Assembly: GCA_019137255.1 (NCBI GenBank)
Contig: WPDH01000458.1
Span: forward strand, 1-64,000
DNA: 64,000 nucleotides
Direction of reading: 5' to 3'
From: Corinectria fuckeliana
Taxonomy: Eukaryota > Ascomycota > Sordariomycetes > Hypocreales > Nectriaceae
This document shows, one piece after another, positions 1 through 10,841 of this stretch; positions within the stretch are counted from its first letter, which is position 1; each line of letters starts with the position of its first letter. Under the pieces are notes generated by a model, which saw nothing but the letters and a program-made list of their open reading frames with translations, was not told the origin of the DNA and did no database searches. The translations under genes were made by a program, and so were the position numbers.

Positions 1-3000
1 ACCTTAAACTAAGACTTTATAAGAAAAGAAAAGCACTTTTAAGATTAGAGGTATTAAAGCTATATCTAAAACTATTTTACTTTTTTCCCCTCTTATTAAG
101 AGAGTAATAAGATAAGTTACTTTTCTTAATAATACTTTATATTAGTCTAGCTTANNTTATAAATAATATCTTATTAGCTATATAAGCTAAAAATAGTAAT
201 AACTTTATAGAACCTAATAATCTTATAAAAAAATTAAGATTATAAGACTTATTAGATAATAATAGTTTAGTTAATATATAAATTATTATATTAGAACAGG
301 TTAATAAGATATTAAAAGATAAAATAAATAGTAAGACTAATTTTATCTTATATAATAACCTTAATAATACCTCTTTTTAGTTACTAGAGGAATTATTATA
401 AAACACCTAAAGGGATTATAATTAGTATCTTTAGAAAGATAATATAATCTTTAAGTATTATAGTTAAAAGCTCTTAGAGAAAGCTCTTAAGATATAAAAG
501 TAAAAAAAACTTAAAAAGTATACTAAGATAAAGCATATTATTAATATAACTCTTTTAAATATAAAAAGATATTCTCTTTATATTAGTATAATACTATCTA
601 TCTTAAGATTATATAAGTAGGTTATAACCTTCTTATAAGTATCTTAGTAGTATATAAGCCTTCTTTTAGAGATTAAGAACTTAAAGGATAAAAAAGCTTA
701 TAAGAAGGTTCTTATAAATAAGCTAAATAATAATATTTAGCTTATTAACCTTAAATAGGTGTTTATATATAAGGTTAATAAATAGAGCTATATAATACAC
801 TTTAAGATATACTTAGTAGCTTATAATAATAAGTAGGATAAGAATAAAGCTAAAACTTATATATTTATCTTAGTATATAAGACTTTTTAAGTAATATATA
901 TAAAATACTATAAGAAAGACCTTAATATATATTAATATAATATTATTAATACTTTTATTAAAGCTCTATTAAGCAGAGAGGTTTATTACTACTTACTATT
1001 AAGAATATTTAAAAAGAGAGTCTTTTTAAAGCTTTTAAGAGCCTTTTACAGCTTATAGATATTACTAAAGCTATAGTATAAGAATCTTATCTACTTTTTT
1101 ACTAGTTAAGATTTTAAAGCCTATAAGAAAAACTCTTATATCTTTAAGTATAAGAAGCTTTTTATCTTTTTTTATATAAATAATATTATTATAATATAAC
1201 TAAAAGAGTTTAAAAGTAAATAGTAATAAGTTTATAATACCCTAATAATAAAGTATTAGGTTAAGAACCTAAGAGAGTTATATTAGTTTTTAGAGATTAA
1301 GGTTATTAGAGACTATATAGTAGGTTACTCTTAGCTCTCTTAAGAGTTATATATTTTAACTATAGCTAGAAAATTTAAGTTAAATAGTAAGAGACTAAAA
1401 GTCTATAAGAAAAAAACCTTTTTACTCTTATAGATTCTTATACTTATAATATATAAAGCTAGTTTTAGCCTTATCTTAAAGTATAAGATAAAAGTAGGTA
1501 GTATAAGCTATCTTACTAATACTATAAGGCCTAATATATCCTATATATTATTAAAGCTTAGTTAATTTAGTTATTAGCTAAGCCTTAAGTATAATAAAGT
1601 AGTAAAATAGTATATTAGCTACTTTTATAATACTAGGAAGCTTTATATCTACTATATAGTAGCTAAGAATTAAGAAAATCTCTTTATAGCTATAAATATA
1701 GCTTTTAAAAACTGCCTAATAACTAGAAAGTTCTTATAAGGCTAGGTAGTTATACTATATAAGAGTCTTATCACTTAAAAGGCTATAAAGTAAAATATAA
1801 TTATTATATTAAGTATAAAAGCTAAGTTACTTACTCTTATAAGTATAGTTAAGAAATAGCTAGCCTTAAGTTAACTTCTTAAGAAGGTTAGTATTAAGAT
1901 CTAAAACACAGCTTAAATCTAGTATAATAATATTAATATAATCTAGCTAATTATAAAGCAGTTAGCTAAGCTAGTTATAACACTTTAGTATATTAATATC
2001 TATTATCACTAGGTTTATAAGCTTATTTAGAAGGGTAAAATTAAGATATCTTAGCTGCTTATAGCCTAAATACTAATAGATAGCCTTATAAAGCCTCTTT
2101 TAAAATAGAAATATATAACTTTTATTATATAATTATAAATATATATAGCTTTAGATAGAGTTATATAATAAGCTTAGTAATACTTATAATTTCCTATATT
2201 ATCTTACTATTAAATTAGAAAAGAAAAACACTTAGAGGATTCTCTAGTTTTTAGCTTTATAATAATCTTATTTACTTTTAAGTTAAATAACTTATTAATA
2301 TAAAAGAAAGGTAAATAAGATTAGAAGTAATATTATTATATTACTTAGCTAGAGAGATCTCTAAAAAGCTTAAAAAATAGTATTAGGATATAATTTTCTT
2401 ATATAGTTAATATCTTTTAGTCTTTTAATTTAATATTAAACAATTAGCTATACTAATTAGGCTACTTAACTAGCATAATAAAGTATAAGAGTTATAGTCT
2501 TATAGCCCTATTAGGTATTAAGGTATTAATATAATAAGTTAGTCTTATATATTAAGATTAGTAATATTATTATTATAATAATAAAAGGGTTAGTTTAGTA
2601 TAATAGTTAAAGCTATTATATATTATATAATTTTAGGACTTTCTCCTTTTAGCAGCTAATATAAAATGCTAACTTAAAAGCTTAAAAGGGGTTAATTCTT
2701 ACACTTTTACTAAATATAATAATAACCTTTTTTACTTATTACCTTCTTTTTAAAGCTAGAATCCTATATAATAGCTCTAACTATTACCTTAAGATACTAA
2801 CTAGAGCTATTATACTTTTAGATTAATACTAGAGTTTAATTTTAGCCCTAGTAAGAATTCTCTTATTTTTAGGAGCTAAAAACACTAAGAAATTAGCTAG
2901 CTAGTACTATTAGATAGTTATAAATAGTCTTATTAGTTAGTTAGACTAACTGCTCTTAGCAGCTAGTCTAAGAGAGTGTATTAGTAGTAGAACTACTAGT

Positions 3001-3230
3001 TAGGCCTGCTATTAGGCACTGTTTATATTTCTGTCTTAGATGCTAAGCATCTAGTGATAATAGTAATCCCCTTAGGGACTTACTGTTCCGCCTCTTTTCC
3101 TAGCTTAGTATAGTTATATAACATATATAGTTATATTAATAGATACTAATACTAAGCTTTAGTACTAAGATACTAACTAATACTAGCTAGTATTAGTATT
3201 AGTATTAGTATTAGAAAATACTAGTAGTAT
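1..3230. repeat. RIP-mutated AT-rich repeat block
   Basis: This stretch is overwhelmingly A+T, rich in TA dinucleotides and stop codons in all frames, and contains no intact gene. Composition returns abruptly to normal near 3230. That pattern is the signature of repeat-induced point mutation, the ascomycete process that converts C:G to T:A in duplicated DNA, preferentially at CpA. The central part is an identifiable copia pol region (separate entry). From about 2900 to 3100 the sequence is slightly less AT-rich and holds short inverted motifs, so it may be a terminal repeat or a second nested element. A two-base N gap lies at 155-156. The block runs off the left edge, so its full size is unknown. 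Confidence 0.85.
540..2160 (+). mobile_element. Ty1/copia retrotransposon pol relic (RT and RNase H)
   Basis: Read on the plus strand in the frame of position 756, the translation, although full of stops, follows the copia reverse transcriptase. A KARLVARG-like stretch near 800 is followed by an 'ETYA..L' block, a 'VNAF' block near 950, a 'RALYGL' block near 1040 and the active-site box at 1173-1184. At the active site the normal Tyr-Val-Asp-Asp reads Tyr-Ile-Asn-Asn, which is what G-to-A change of both Asp codons gives. In the same frame, 1929-2150 matches the copia RNase H end: a histidine-containing 'HVDI..H' block followed by a 'PT..MLADGLTKPL'-like block. No indel is needed across 1.4 kb. 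Integrase and gag should lie upstream but I could not read them. The copia class is well supported; the element boundaries are not. Confidence 0.75.
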
Positions 3231-3734
3231 TTTTGCCAACCCTGGCAAGAATTTATATATCCAGTCTCATATAAAGTTTGGCAACCCGTGAGAATTTTGC
3301 AGAGCTTAAGACACTTTTCTAAAGGCTGTGTCGTGTTAGAAGACCTTGATGGGAGCTACTTTGGCTGGAAGACAGACCCGGGCGCATGTTTCCCGATCTT
3401 CACCACTCAGAGTTTGCCGTACCATAGGATGCAAGAAAGCTACTTTGACTGACCATAAGGTGCATTCCTAGTGCATCGTCACATTGGTGCGGACTGCGGA
3501 GTAGCAACACCGACAGGGACATCCGGCGAGTCCACCTTTCCAAGGGAGCTTCCATGCAAGTCAAACATCATCACAATCCTTCACTTTTGCTTCAACGCGA
3601 GCCAGAAACTTGAGCCGACCAGTCTTATTTACTTTGGTGCCAACTAAATATACATGAACATTGTTATAGACAATGGAAACCAGCATGTAAAGCTATGACG
3701 CTTGTTCCTACCATTTCAGGGGAAGCGAGACGAT
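3231..3734. other. Junction between RIP block and AA9 gene
   Basis: Normal-composition sequence separating the AT-rich repeat from the 3' end of the AA9 gene. Near the junction, two similar short segments (a 'TTGCCAACCCTGGCAAGAAT' stretch at about 3234 and a related 'TTGGCAACCCGTGAGAAT' stretch at about 3280) repeat each other imperfectly and might mark an element end. No gene seen. Confidence 0.4.
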
Positions 3735-4587
3735 TTAGCAGGTGAAAACGGCAGGGCCGGGGATCTCGTACGTGGCGGCTGTGGTAAGGAGCATTAGTAA
3801 ATGAATAGCTAGTAGAAGAGGCATCGAGGAAAAGCCCACCCTTGTAGGAGTCGTAGGTAATGCCGGCATCGTCTCCAGAGTAAGCTCCGGGGAAGCTGAC
3901 GAGGTCGGTGGGAACGGTGCTGCCGCCGCCGGTGACCTGGAGTTGATGGCATCCGGGGTAGAACTGGGCTCCGGGGTACTGGTACGCGGAGTGCAGCGCA
4001 ATGATCTCGTGGCGCACGAGGTAGTAGCCAGCCTTTAGGCACTCGGGGATCGTGTAGTCGATGCCCGCGTTGTCATCGACCATCAGGGGAGTCTGTTTCT
4101 AGTTAGCATTGAGTCCAGCAGCGGGTCGAAGTCGACTTACAGTTCCCCAGGTGTCGGAGGTGCCTTCTCGGCCGGCCTCCTGGACCTTGAACCACACAGC
4201 CTCGGTACCGGGCTCCCACGCATCGCAGCCCTCGTCGGGGCACTGGGCCATGTAGGTGAGGACAGGGCCAACGTGCGACTCGGGCCAGAGGGTCCACTGC
4301 AGGTTCACGGTCGAGCCAGCAGCAACAGGGGCGTGCAAAGCAGCGGGCTCGCTGCCCTCGACACCGCCGTCGGTATAGCCGTTGCACTGGAGATCGATGG
4401 AGGTGAGATCCTCGACAGGGCCGTTGCCGGGAATTGACCTCGAGATGCGCTCCGGAACAGGCGACGAGTAGGGGTCGACGAATGGGTTGTAGAACTCGTA
4501 CTCTGTGCCGCCGATGGTTGCGTCGGAGACGTAGCCGTGAGCAGCCACCAGGGCCGCGGAGGAGAGAATAGAAGCAACGACACGCAT
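3735..4587 (-). CDS. Secreted AA9 lytic polysaccharide monooxygenase (LPMO)
   Basis: Copper-dependent oxidase family that cleaves cellulose or related glucans outside the cell. Three exons: 4141-4587, 3840-4092 and 3735-3778. The introns are 48 and 61 nt, and the exons sum to 744 nt (247 aa). The start at 4587 gives a signal peptide ending Ala16, so the mature protein begins with His17, the obligatory first copper ligand of the AA9 histidine brace. The second ligand is His105 in 'ESHVGP'. The axial Tyr194 and supporting Gln192 sit in 'AQFYPGC', and His183 lies in 'ALHSA'. The last exon supplies the typical 'YEIPGPAVF' ending. No carbohydrate-binding module follows. An in-frame upstream ATG at 4716 would put extra residues before the signal peptide and is rejected. 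The gene is the first intact one beside the RIP block. Substrate and C1/C4 specificity cannot be told. Confidence 0.93.
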
Positions 4588-5737
4588 GGTGACGGTATTG
4601 AACTGGTCAATGAAAAGAAGCGAAAGAGATCTCGGCTGGTCGGTCAGTTGGTGGTGTGAGAGCTGGTCTGATTCCTCCTCCACCCACGGCGAGAGACCGG
4701 CATCTTTAAATGGCATTCCTCAGGAGAGGCGCTTGGCTGGCGAAGGGTCCCTAAACGGCTTGTCGGAATGAAGGACTGAACGCGCGGTGGGTGAGTCTGC
4801 CATTCAACCCGGGTTGTGCGGTGAGAGCGTCCTTGGCAGTCCCGACCGCGTTTCAAGTTCCGCGGGTGGGAGAAATAGGCGATTGGTGGAGTTTCGGAGG
4901 CTATCCCAGACGAAACGGAGGAAGGGCATCTCAGCCTGGAAAGATCTTGGGGCTCTCGGAGCGAGCACTGACTAGCCGGGATGATCGTCCATCTCCCGAA
5001 ACCAGGACGGTTTGGAAGCTGCATGGTTTCGTTTGGTGGCCGGGGCAAAGGGCGCAAAGAGGGGGCGTCACCGGCTCTGTCGTATCGCTTAGAGAGGCTT
5101 GGCTGTTTGTTCTTAAAAGATGGGATGGCTGTCAACGGAACCCGACCACTAATGCGGCATCAGGGCCGACAAGGTAGCTATTTCCGTGGTTTAGTAGCTG
5201 GATATCCGGGCCTGGGTTCCCCTAAACGTGCACTGTGGATGGCGGGTGCACTTTCACGCTCAAAGGCACGAGACTGCTTCCACTATGCGCTTGTCAAAGC
5301 ACGAAATATGCAAGCTGAGAGAGAGCCTTGCTGCGAGACTGTTTAGTCCATGTCATATTATGCCAGTCAGGCATCCCAGTTGAGAAGGGAGCTGATTTTC
5401 GTGGTGGGTGCGAGCAACTCGGGCAGGCAAATGGGTCCCGCTGCGGCGCACCGGATAACAACACGGTCAGATTACGTACCTCACCAGCTTCAGGTGATCA
5501 AAGCCAACTCAGAGGGATTTCGAAGACCCTGATTCGTCTCCTTAGGCGTCTCAAACGTTTATAGCTGGCATGACGTTGGCAACCTTGGGCTTTAGGTTTC
5601 CTAGGGCTTAACGTTTGTTTAGTGGGTCCCGGCCCTCGTCACCTCGGTGCCTTCACGTGTTGACCATCTGTAGACCATCATCACAACACCACAGCATCAT
5701 CATAATATCACCGCACAACACCTCTCTCACTACTTCA
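4588..5737. other. Intergenic, AA9 promoter side
   Basis: About 1.15 kb. The part next to 4588 must hold the AA9 promoter and 5' leader. Several overlapping open frames of 60-160 codons occur on both strands, but none has recognisable domains, plausible splice structure or protein-like composition. No RNA gene seen. Confidence 0.5.
4705..4711 (-). promoter_or_regulatory. TATA-like element of the AA9 gene
   Basis: ATTTAAA on the minus strand, about 118 nt upstream of the chosen AA9 start codon. Position and sequence fit a TATA box, but this is inference only. Confidence 0.3.
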
Positions 5738-6011
5738 ATGTCGAGCGCACAACCACCTCGATACCTGTTGCCGATCCATTCCACCGAACTCATCCCTAGT
5801 CCTCCCCAGGTTGATGACGGAAGTCCTTCGCAGCCATGCCATCTCGGCAGGCCTCATCGAGGACATCATATCTATGTTTACGTCTACCAATGAAGCTGAA
5901 CTTGAGGGAATGATCGCAGATTGCTCCGCCAGGTTCCAACGAGATATTATTGTCCATAGCAATGATGTCACGACTGCGATCAAGGGACGGCTTTTTAGAG
6001 CATCTCATTAA
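5738..6011 (+). pseudogene. Doubtful small gene with a one-base frame break
   Basis: An ATG at 5738 opens a frame beginning MSSAQPPRYLLPIHSTE that loses protein-like character after about 5810. One base out of phase, a second frame starting at 5814 (MTEVLRSHAISAGLIEDII...) continues with a helix-forming, protein-like sequence to a TAA at 6009-6011. Read as one unit with a +1 shift near 5810, this would give a protein of about 90 residues. I do not recognise a family. It could be a broken small gene, a sequencing error, a short intact 65-aa protein from 5814, or chance. I see no good intron around the break. Confidence 0.3.
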
Positions 6012-7445
6012 AGATTGCTATGGCGCACGCCACATGCTTGACGACTATGCAGATTGCTAGATGAACATAATCTAGGCAATTATTGACTGAAAAGACTTGT
6101 ATTGCGAGACTTTCATATGCTTCTACCCAGCTCTTTTTTTATTGGGAGTTGGCTTCGCTTTGTCAAACCCTTCGGATACCGCATGCTAGTCCCCGGGCTA
6201 AAGGTGAGAGTACCATGCTGGTTTATAGTATGAGCCTTATCCCTCCGTTACAACACAGAATACCCCTAGATAATATACAAGAAAGAATCACGTATTTGCG
6301 CCTCAGGAAGATTTGCACGGAGAGAAAGACTTGTCAGAGAGACTTCATCAGAGTCCCTTGACTCTATTTCCTCCATTAAAGCGTGCATACTTTCAGCAGT
6401 GGTCGTCAGTCGGGTCGAAGTGGGCTCCTTCACCACGATTTGACTGAACAGTCACGGCGAATCGTTATGACAATTTGATGTGGTCTTCTCTGACCTACAA
6501 GCGTGTTAACTAACACTGGCGGCTAAGTTGCCCTCGGACAACTCAGGTTGCATAGTACTAGCACCAACAGAGAGTACTGCCGCTTGCATCAACTCTTCGA
6601 CTTTAAGAAACATAGCCGCAGCACTGGCTGTTTTGTTGGTGGGGAACTCACTTCAGTGTGAGCACACCAGCCCAGCTGGATGTGAGCCCTACGGTCAATC
6701 TACCCTGGAAGCTCAGAACTCACCAAGACACTGTGCTTCAAGCCGGAGACTTCATCCAGATGCTACTTGCACTATCGCCAGCGTGCTCCCGTCACTCGAA
6801 ATCGCTACACGCCGCTACGCCGGAGGCTTCCCTGGGACGAGAGATCCGACCGTCAATTGCACAAGCATTGCTGGTCTCTGCACTCATTTCTTGCAGCGCT
6901 GAATATCTTGCTTCGCGATTGTGATCTCCTCAATGAACAGGCACTGTTGAGGTTTGTCAGTTACCACGCATACGCGCCTGAACAGAGCACCCGGGCCAAT
7001 CGAGAACTCCAAGTGGTACATGTGTACGAGTGGTGATGTGGCTTTGGTCAGCTGGAAAAAGAAAAGTCGGCGAGCATGACGTCAGTGCGTTCACAGACCT
7101 GGGTAAGATCAAAATGAGTTCGGTATCGAGGAGCTGTTCTAAACAGCAGCAATTCGAATCTGTATACAGCTTTTCGGTAGAAAGCAGTAGGCCTGGTGCT
7201 GTTATCTTTCTGCGGGAGCACTTGAAGGCCTACTGGAGTTAACAAGTCTGTCACTCGCTGGTGTGTTTCCCGTCTTTAGAAAGACACTGCGTCTTGGAAA
7301 AAGTATTGTTCCATTTTGAGACACTGGTCGCTCTACCAGCATCTCGTGCCGCCATAAAAAGAAACCCCCCTCCGTCCTTCGCTTCCCCTCGCTTTGACAA
7401 ATCACACCGACTTTTTTGAGTCGCTTTTCCAAAACTTCAACTACC
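6012..7445. other. Intergenic between small ORF and F-box gene
   Basis: About 1.4 kb. Between 6528 and 7036 all three plus-strand frames are open for 80-120 codons and overlap, which usually means no selection on any of them. No domain is recognised and no continuous spliced model could be built. The stretch 7340-7445 is pyrimidine-rich, as expected just upstream of a fungal start codon. Confidence 0.5.
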
Positions 7446-9710
7446 ATGAATCATCCTTGCTCTCTTTGTGGTTACTCCATAGGCCACTCTATTGAGTTGG
7501 AGGCGTGGGCTAGGGAGTTGAGGGCTGGTTTGTGTCCTTTTCCTTTCTACAGGACAACCCCTAACACTGTCAGTATACACCGAACTCAGGCAATGGGATA
7601 ATGCCAGACTTTCCGGAGTGTATATTACAGACCAGGATGCGCCAGCGAACCCCGGGGAGCGATACGACGACCAAGACTCTGTCGAACAGGCTCCCCGCAT
7701 CCACATCAGGCTAAGCAACGCAGTCCTCCAAGTAGACTCAGACTTTCTAGACTGGTTCCCCCTGTCGCGTTTCTGGGGGTTTGGATTTCACGCATCTTGC
7801 TGGAGTCTCATCAGTGAGATATTGGAACCAAATCTCCAGGATTTGCTACATGCGTGTTTATCTATGCCGTGGAAGCTTATGGAGCTCCTAAACTGGGGCC
7901 ATGATTATGGGGGTGAGATAATACGGAGCACGGAGCGAGGGCTTCCAGTCCTGCGTGCGTCTATTGACTCCTTGACGGCACCGGAAAACAGTCCTGTTCG
8001 CTTTGACCCACTAAACATAGCCGCGTACCGTGATCTTGGACGATCTGCGGTGGTATTAGAGAGGCCGGCTTCACCGAGAAAGGGCATTATCAACCCTGTT
8101 TCCCCCCCGAGGAATGGAAAAGAAACCGATTGCTTCGTGTCGCTACCGCCTGAGCTTCTGCTCACTATCATCACACTCCTACAGTCAGGAGACGTTCGTT
8201 CTCTGAGACAAGCTTCATGCGTGTTCGCAAACCTGGCACTGACAGAAACCTTCTGGGCTTCAAGGTTCCAGGAAGGGTTCGAATATCATCATGTATTCGA
8301 AGTCCGGCGGTCAAGGCCCCGCTCTTGGAGGGCCGCGTATGATTCTGTTAGCCTCATGCCCACCAATCCACAGTTGATCAACCGACAGCGCGTCTGGCGC
8401 CTAGCCATCCGGCTTCGGGATTTATTAGGCCAAATGGGTGGGCCATGCCACGGCCGCCCATTGCTATCCTTCTTCGAGCCTGCCGGCGCAGACCAAGATC
8501 TCTCATGGCATACTGCCAGTGGTGGCCTTACCGACCCGGAGAGGGCATTCCAGGAAGGGACTAGGACTCTTCGGAGCAGACTGGTCGATATTCCTCTCAA
8601 CGTCGAACAAGTCTTTGTCTCCTTCGTCCAACTCAGCAATGGCCTTTTTGTCTCTGGTCTCCAATTCACGCAGAAGGATGGCGAAGAAGTCCATATCGGT
8701 TACACGCATTCACATCGACAGACTCTCATCCCAGTGCCATCTGGGCATTCCATTCATGGTTGGCACATAGCCTTCCATGAGGCAGGGGTCAAAGCTCTTG
8801 CCCTGCTAATGGAAGACGAGACCCTAATTTCCTGGATTGGAGACCATGAGGGAATACCTAAGCGACGTCTGGCCAGATATTCAGGCAGAGTGACTGCCAT
8901 TAAGGCGGAGTTTGATGTTAGTATATATTTTCTGCACGGTTGTATGACAATTCTGGAGTCTCACTCTAATACTGCTACAATCTAGGCTTTGAAACTTATT
9001 TCCTTGAGTATTCTTGAAGATCAAGAGGAGTCTCAGGAAATATTGTCTCTACGAGACCTTGCCCTCTGGAGCCCCAATATCCCGCCAGAGCACTTTCTTT
9101 TCGATGGAACCAACGATGATTATCCTAACTACGATGCAATGGAGAATCCGGAGGTAACTCTCCCTCTCTCTTCGGTCATATTCGGTGGTAACGACGGGAA
9201 AGACCTTTCGCAGCTCATCGCAATTGAGGGGTGGATACACTTCACAGACGAACTGCAGGAGATTGTTGGCATGGCGTTCTTATATACCGATCGCTCAAAG
9301 AACAAAACCTGGGGGAACGTAGGACTTTTCTCATCGGATTATGACCTTGAAAGACGTCACGTCGTATTTCCTATTAGTGGACCAAAGGGGGAAAGAGTCT
9401 CGAGTATCATGACAATGGAAAACACATGGGCCTTACAGGTAACATATCATCGTTTTATTGTTCGAAGTCTAGTTACTGACGGGTTGTGGCTAGATCAAGA
9501 CGAATTTTGATAGGAAGTGCCAATTTCCTTTTCAGAACGATATGACTGTCAGGAGCCTGTGGCACAACATAGAACCTTCTGGTCGTACTGTTGTCGGATT
9601 TTACTCCGCTTTCGTGGGTTTCCTCCTCATGATAAGACGAATGTTCAACTAACCTACCGATCTAGACACGTACTTTGGAGAATGTTGGCTTGATTTCTAT
9701 TGATTCTTGA
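7446..9710 (+). CDS. F-box domain protein, five exons
   Basis: Probable substrate-recruiting subunit of an SCF ubiquitin ligase, of a fungus-specific F-box family. Exons: 7446-7527, 7574-8916, 8986-9438, 9494-9613 and 9666-9710, in total 2043 nt or 680 aa. Each junction has a GT...AG pair and preserves the frame, and CTAAC branch points precede the acceptors of introns 1 and 4. The N-terminus carries a CSLCGYSI cysteine pair. Residues around 60-120 contain the family segment with 'GFHASCW' and 'WGHDYGG'. The F-box lies at about 213-255 ('SLPPELLLTIITLL'). The C-terminal half is the family's large beta-rich region, ending 'GFYSAF/TRTLENVGLIS' across intron 4. Reading without introns 1, 3 or 4 would truncate the protein. 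The target is unknown. The gene lies in a gene-poor, repeat-adjacent area. Confidence 0.85.
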
Positions 9711-10841
9711 GTCGAGACTGGGGAACTAGGTAGTGTAGAGCATGGATAAGTAGGTAGAACAATCTAAACTTTGCTATCGAGCTAATTAGTTCCATCCCTC
9801 TCTGCCTGCTCCTCTCAAGAGACCACCACTTCATTAAGTCTAGCTGATCAGGTGAGACCTGACTCTGTTACGAGTTGACACATCGTTTTGATGGGCCTTT
9901 TCATACAATCACGTAACAATGATGAATGCTGCCTAAGGGGGGTAAAAAGTAAAGTCTGGATACTCTATGGGCATTGGACCGGTGGAGTCAAAATCGGACT
10001 AGCTCCTGGTGATGCGCATTCTATATGATTCAGGAGCTGGCAACTGCGCACACGAAGAAGAAAGTCGGATGACTCGGATGACGACGTGGATCGCAATGTA
10101 TACTTCTACTTTACCGGAGGGACATTGGGTTGCGTTGGTTGTGGGGGCACTTATTCGTACCGATAATCCTTGTCTTGTTTATCTCGATCGTCTGTTTGCA
10201 TTCAGCATTAGTCGGTAATATTGTGGGCTTATTTATACTTTAATTGCTTTGTATAGATGTGACTCGTAATATCCACGAATTTAGTAGCCAGGAGCTTTTA
10301 GATAGTGTGCAATCTGTCAAGAATTTGCTTTTGATATGCGACCAGTTTCAAATTAGAGCCTGACTTCGAGTCATCAACATGGACAGGCAGCCCTCAACCA
10401 GCCGACGACCAAGCCACAAACTACCTAGGGGAATACCAAACGAGAAGTTGATTGGAACGCATGTTTTATAAAGCCTGCGATGTGTCCCTTCCGCGAACGA
10501 GTCGTCTGGCAAAGCATATGCAGTGTGAGATGTGACCGAGACACGCGGCCTCCTATTATTTGGCAGAAGCAAAACCGGCTACGAGGAAAACCTTTTTACC
10601 CAACCATCTCAAAGCTTAGACGAATATCTCGGAATTAGAGTAAGACGGCGGGTGAAGCTGTCCTTCGTAAGGCTGTGGCCTGCAGCTCAGCTGCAGATCA
10701 TATGACGTTGGGAGGCGAACAAGACTCCGGTAAGGCTCTGAGTAAGAAGTATATATATGCTCCCTTGGTATCTCTCGGTACCCCCCTCTTCATCCTCTAT
10801 ATACATACATCACTCTATCTTGTTCACATTCGGCACTGACA
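9711..10841. other. Intergenic between F-box gene and hydrolase
   Basis: About 1.1 kb with no supported gene. The right end carries the hydrolase promoter: a TATA stretch at 10750 followed by pyrimidine-rich sequence and repeated ATAC motifs up to the start codon. Confidence 0.5.
10750..10758 (+). promoter_or_regulatory. TATA-like element of the hydrolase gene
   Basis: A TATATATA run about 90 nt upstream of the start codon at 10842, followed by a C/T-rich stretch. Position fits a TATA box; not tested. Confidence 0.35.

Noticed and set aside
6528..7036. Possible transcription-factor fragment in three overlapping plus-strand frames
   Set aside because: A Cys-containing stretch briefly suggested a fungal regulator, but no motif order or splice model held up.
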